Shown here in pieces: positions 62,606 to 64,000 of a stretch of DNA of 64,000 nt (positions are counted from its first letter, which is position 1; every line of letters begins with the position of its first letter). This DNA is from Glaciecola flavus (GTDB lineage Bacteria > Pseudomonadota > Gammaproteobacteria > Enterobacterales > Alteromonadaceae). The position numbers were made by a program, and so were the translations under genes. The notes under the pieces were generated by a model. That model ran no database searches. It was given only the letters and a program-made list of their open reading frames with translations, and was not told where the DNA came from. The stretch is from the NCBI RefSeq assembly GCF_042646125.1, contig NZ_JBHRSW010000005.1, positions 424,982 through 488,981 of the forward strand, in the 5' to 3' direction.

Positions 62606-62984
62606 AAAAATCCTTATTTAGTGATTGTTAAAATAAAATAGCGCATTGAGCTACCTCTATAGCACTTGATAAACGCAATGACATTTATCGTGCGGTAATT
62701 AAACTCTTTGCTACCACAAGCTAAAATGCATAAATTAAACCAAAAATAAAAAAGCATATAAATCAACAATATAAAACAAATAGCCCTTAAAAAGTTACTG
62801 CAATGTAAAAATACATGACAACTCTTTTGGAGCTTCTGATAAAGGAACAGTGTTGACCACCTCATATATCTGGATATTTATAAATTGCCTCTTGCCACTT
62901 TTTTACAAAAATTTCACCCCTGCAGACCTCTTCAATCGTCTTATTAGTAAATCAGTATGTTTATCCCATAAAAAAGGAAAATGT
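62606..62984. other. AT-rich divergent intergenic region
   Basis: Between the vWA and TonB-like genes. An in-frame extension of the TonB-like frame (from 62850) is present but lacks a ribosome site. I see no other gene or strong repeat. Confidence 0.4.
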
Positions 62985-63629
62985 ATGTCCACACTCAATA
63001 CATTAAATCAAAATAGCCCGTCGTTTTTTCAACGAATTGCGTTATTAAGCACACAATCGAGCATTGCGTTTATAATAACTTTTGCCCTATTTATCATTAT
63101 GCACGAGTTAACTGACGCGGAAGCCGAAGCGCCCATTCGTCCATCTGAATACGTGAATCTTACTTTAGTATTTGAAGAACCCGATGAAAAAACCATAGTA
63201 AAACAAACTCTCAAGCCTAAGCCAATAACGACGAGCCCCCCTACTCCCATATTGGTGCCTGTGGAAAAAACCATACCTGGTGAAATTAACCCAACACTTT
63301 CATTACAAAAACCAATAATACGAACCAATATAAGCCCCACAATTGGCGCAACCAACTCAACATTGCGGCCTTTATTTCGAACAAACCCTAGATATCCCAC
63401 CACTGCGGCTAGAGATGGTATCGAGGGCTTTGTAGTGTTATCGTTCGATATAAATACAGCAGGTGAAGTTGAAAACATTACTATCGTAGATGCAAAGCCT
63501 AAAGGTATGTTTGAAAGAGCAGCAAGGAGCGCACTGAAAAAATGGAAATATCAACCTCAAACAAAAAATGGTCAACCCACTGCCGTCAGCGCCATGCAGG
63601 TTCAATTAGATTTCAGTTTGTCAGATTAA
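62985..63629 (+). CDS. TonB-family energy-transducing protein
   Basis: The start is ATG 62985, with AAGGA (62974-62978) well spaced; 214 residues. One N-terminal membrane segment (about 23-42: SIAFIITFALFIIMHEL), a proline-rich periplasmic linker (KPKPITTSPPTPILVPVEK) and a C-terminal TonB domain (NPRYPTTAARDGIEGFVVLS, ARSALKKWKYQP). It passes proton-motive energy to outer-membrane receptors. It sits upstream of an ECF sigma-like frame; no ExbB/ExbD is in the window after it. Confidence 0.9.
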   Translation: MSTLNTLNQNSPSFFQRIALLSTQSSIAFIITFALFIIMHELTDAEAEAPIRPSEYVNLTLVFEEPDEKTIVKQTLKPKPITTSPPTPILVPVEKTIPGEINPTLSLQKPIIRTNISPTIGATNSTLRPLFRTNPRYPTTAARDGIEGFVVLSFDINTAGEVENITIVDAKPKGMFERAARSALKKWKYQPQTKNGQPTAVSAMQVQLDFSLSD

Positions 63630-63666
63630 GTGCTCGTACTTTTGTATAGGCTATTAAGGAAAAAGT

Positions 63667-63939
63667 ATGCTATCGATAATACTAAAACAAATTGATGGAT
63701 TGTTTGCGGCTGGAACAACGAGTAATGACAATTGTCATCGAAACAAAACAGCCACGATAAACCGGCACGCTGCTGTCGTCGAAGCTCTCTACAAAAAGCA
63801 TAGTAACGAAATATATCACTACATACTTACACTGAGCGATCCCACAAGCGCCGAAGACATTTCACATCAGTTATGGCTGAAATTGATTGAGCAACCCGAC
63901 AAATACAAACATCTAAGTAATTTTAGAGCATATATCTGA
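63667..63939 (+). pseudogene. ECF sigma factor gene, apparently frameshifted in region 2
   Basis: The start has AAGGA upstream, so translation begins normally. The product resembles sigma-70 region 2 (VVEALYKKHSNEIYHYILTL, TSAEDISHQLWLKLIEQPDK, HLSNFRAY) but stops at TGA 63937. Two frames over, the next bases read YLTSRTHFKNKFVDSG, the expected continuation; dropping one TA from the CATATATC run would join them. That frame also stops at 63993. Region 4 is not visible before the window ends. It is a pseudogene, a sequencing error or a slippery repeat. Confidence 0.5.
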
Positions 63940-64000
63940 CATCCCGCACCCATTTTAAGAATAAATTTGTTGATAGTGGTAGCCTAGGCAGTTGACGATA

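Noticed and set aside
1..64000. CRISPR array
   Set aside because: No regularly spaced repeat-spacer pattern and no cas genes are present; the only tandem arrays are the 37-bp duplication and the 10-bp phased units.

Overview
The window looks like a chromosomal segment of a marine gammaproteobacterium of the order Alteromonadales, probably near Paraglaciecola/Glaciecola. The basis is moderate AT-richness, a classic gamma-proteobacterial core gene order (ybgC-tolQRAB-pal-cpoB, aspS-nudB-ruvCAB, rpsP-rimM-trmD-rplS, aroF-tyrA, pheA), a DUF3718-type protein, PEP-CTERM and GlyGly-CTERM sorting tails, and a large algal-polysaccharide locus. The genus is inferred; the family-level setting is fairly secure.

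Layout. 1-9.7 kb: a 5'-truncated purine nucleoside permease, a DUF3718 protein, a plus-strand run of secreted proteins (PEP-CTERM protein, secreted tail-collar protein, Sel1-repeat protein), then a soluble PAS chemoreceptor and a two-gene unit of a degenerate periplasmic 5'-nucleotidase plus a membrane diguanylate cyclase. 9.7-12.7 kb: a DUF6471 mini-regulator divergent from a band-7/prohibitin protein, with striking repeats between them, then tRNA-Ser(GGA), nadA and tRNA-Lys(TTT). 12.9-36.5 kb: an accessory island bounded by two identical, same-orientation tRNA-Lys genes. It carries a GH110-type alpha-1,3-galactosidase, three sulfatases, a LacI regulator, a GPH symporter, an Ig-like/CBM-like lipoprotein, a large TonB-dependent receptor, a Crp-like regulator with a small SDR-DUF2141-VTT operon, a beta-propeller protein best read as a GH150 lambda-carrageenase with a GlyGly-CTERM anchor, a frameshifted lectin-fold gene and a secreted alpha/beta hydrolase. 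36.7-46.5 kb: tol-pal and ruv/aspS core genes with a candidate small RNA between ybgC and ruvB. 46.5-50.4 kb: an FbpABC-type iron transporter with a Fur-box candidate. 50.6-58.8 kb: YciH, a double-receiver protein, pheA, a MelB-like symporter, tyrA, aroF and an AbgT-family transporter. 59.0-61.3 kb: a MITE-like element and the rpsP operon. 61.8-64 kb: a vWA/PEP-CTERM protein, a TonB-like protein and a disrupted ECF sigma factor gene.

How it works together. The island reads as a lambda-carrageenan utilisation locus. The surface GH150 enzyme would cut beta-1,4 bonds and leave oligosaccharides with a terminal sulfated alpha-1,3-linked galactose. The lipoprotein and TonB receptor would capture and import them, sulfatases would strip the sulfate groups, GH110 would release galactose, and the GPH symporter would take up the sugar under LacI control. 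Lambda-carrageenan contains no anhydrogalactose, which fits the absence of an anhydrogalactose pathway. In E. coli the order tol-pal-cpoB - tRNA-Lys cluster - nadA is contiguous; here the same order and orientation is kept, but 24 kb of island lies between two tRNA-Lys copies.

The most notable unexplained items are a perfect 58-bp inverted repeat (18635-18802), a MITE with nested hairpins (59037-59303), a candidate small RNA with an 11-codon ORF (about 41946-42033), a nucleotidase pseudoenzyme paired with a diguanylate cyclase, operator-like repeats beside the DUF6471 gene, and a 37-bp tandem duplication that breaks one island gene.
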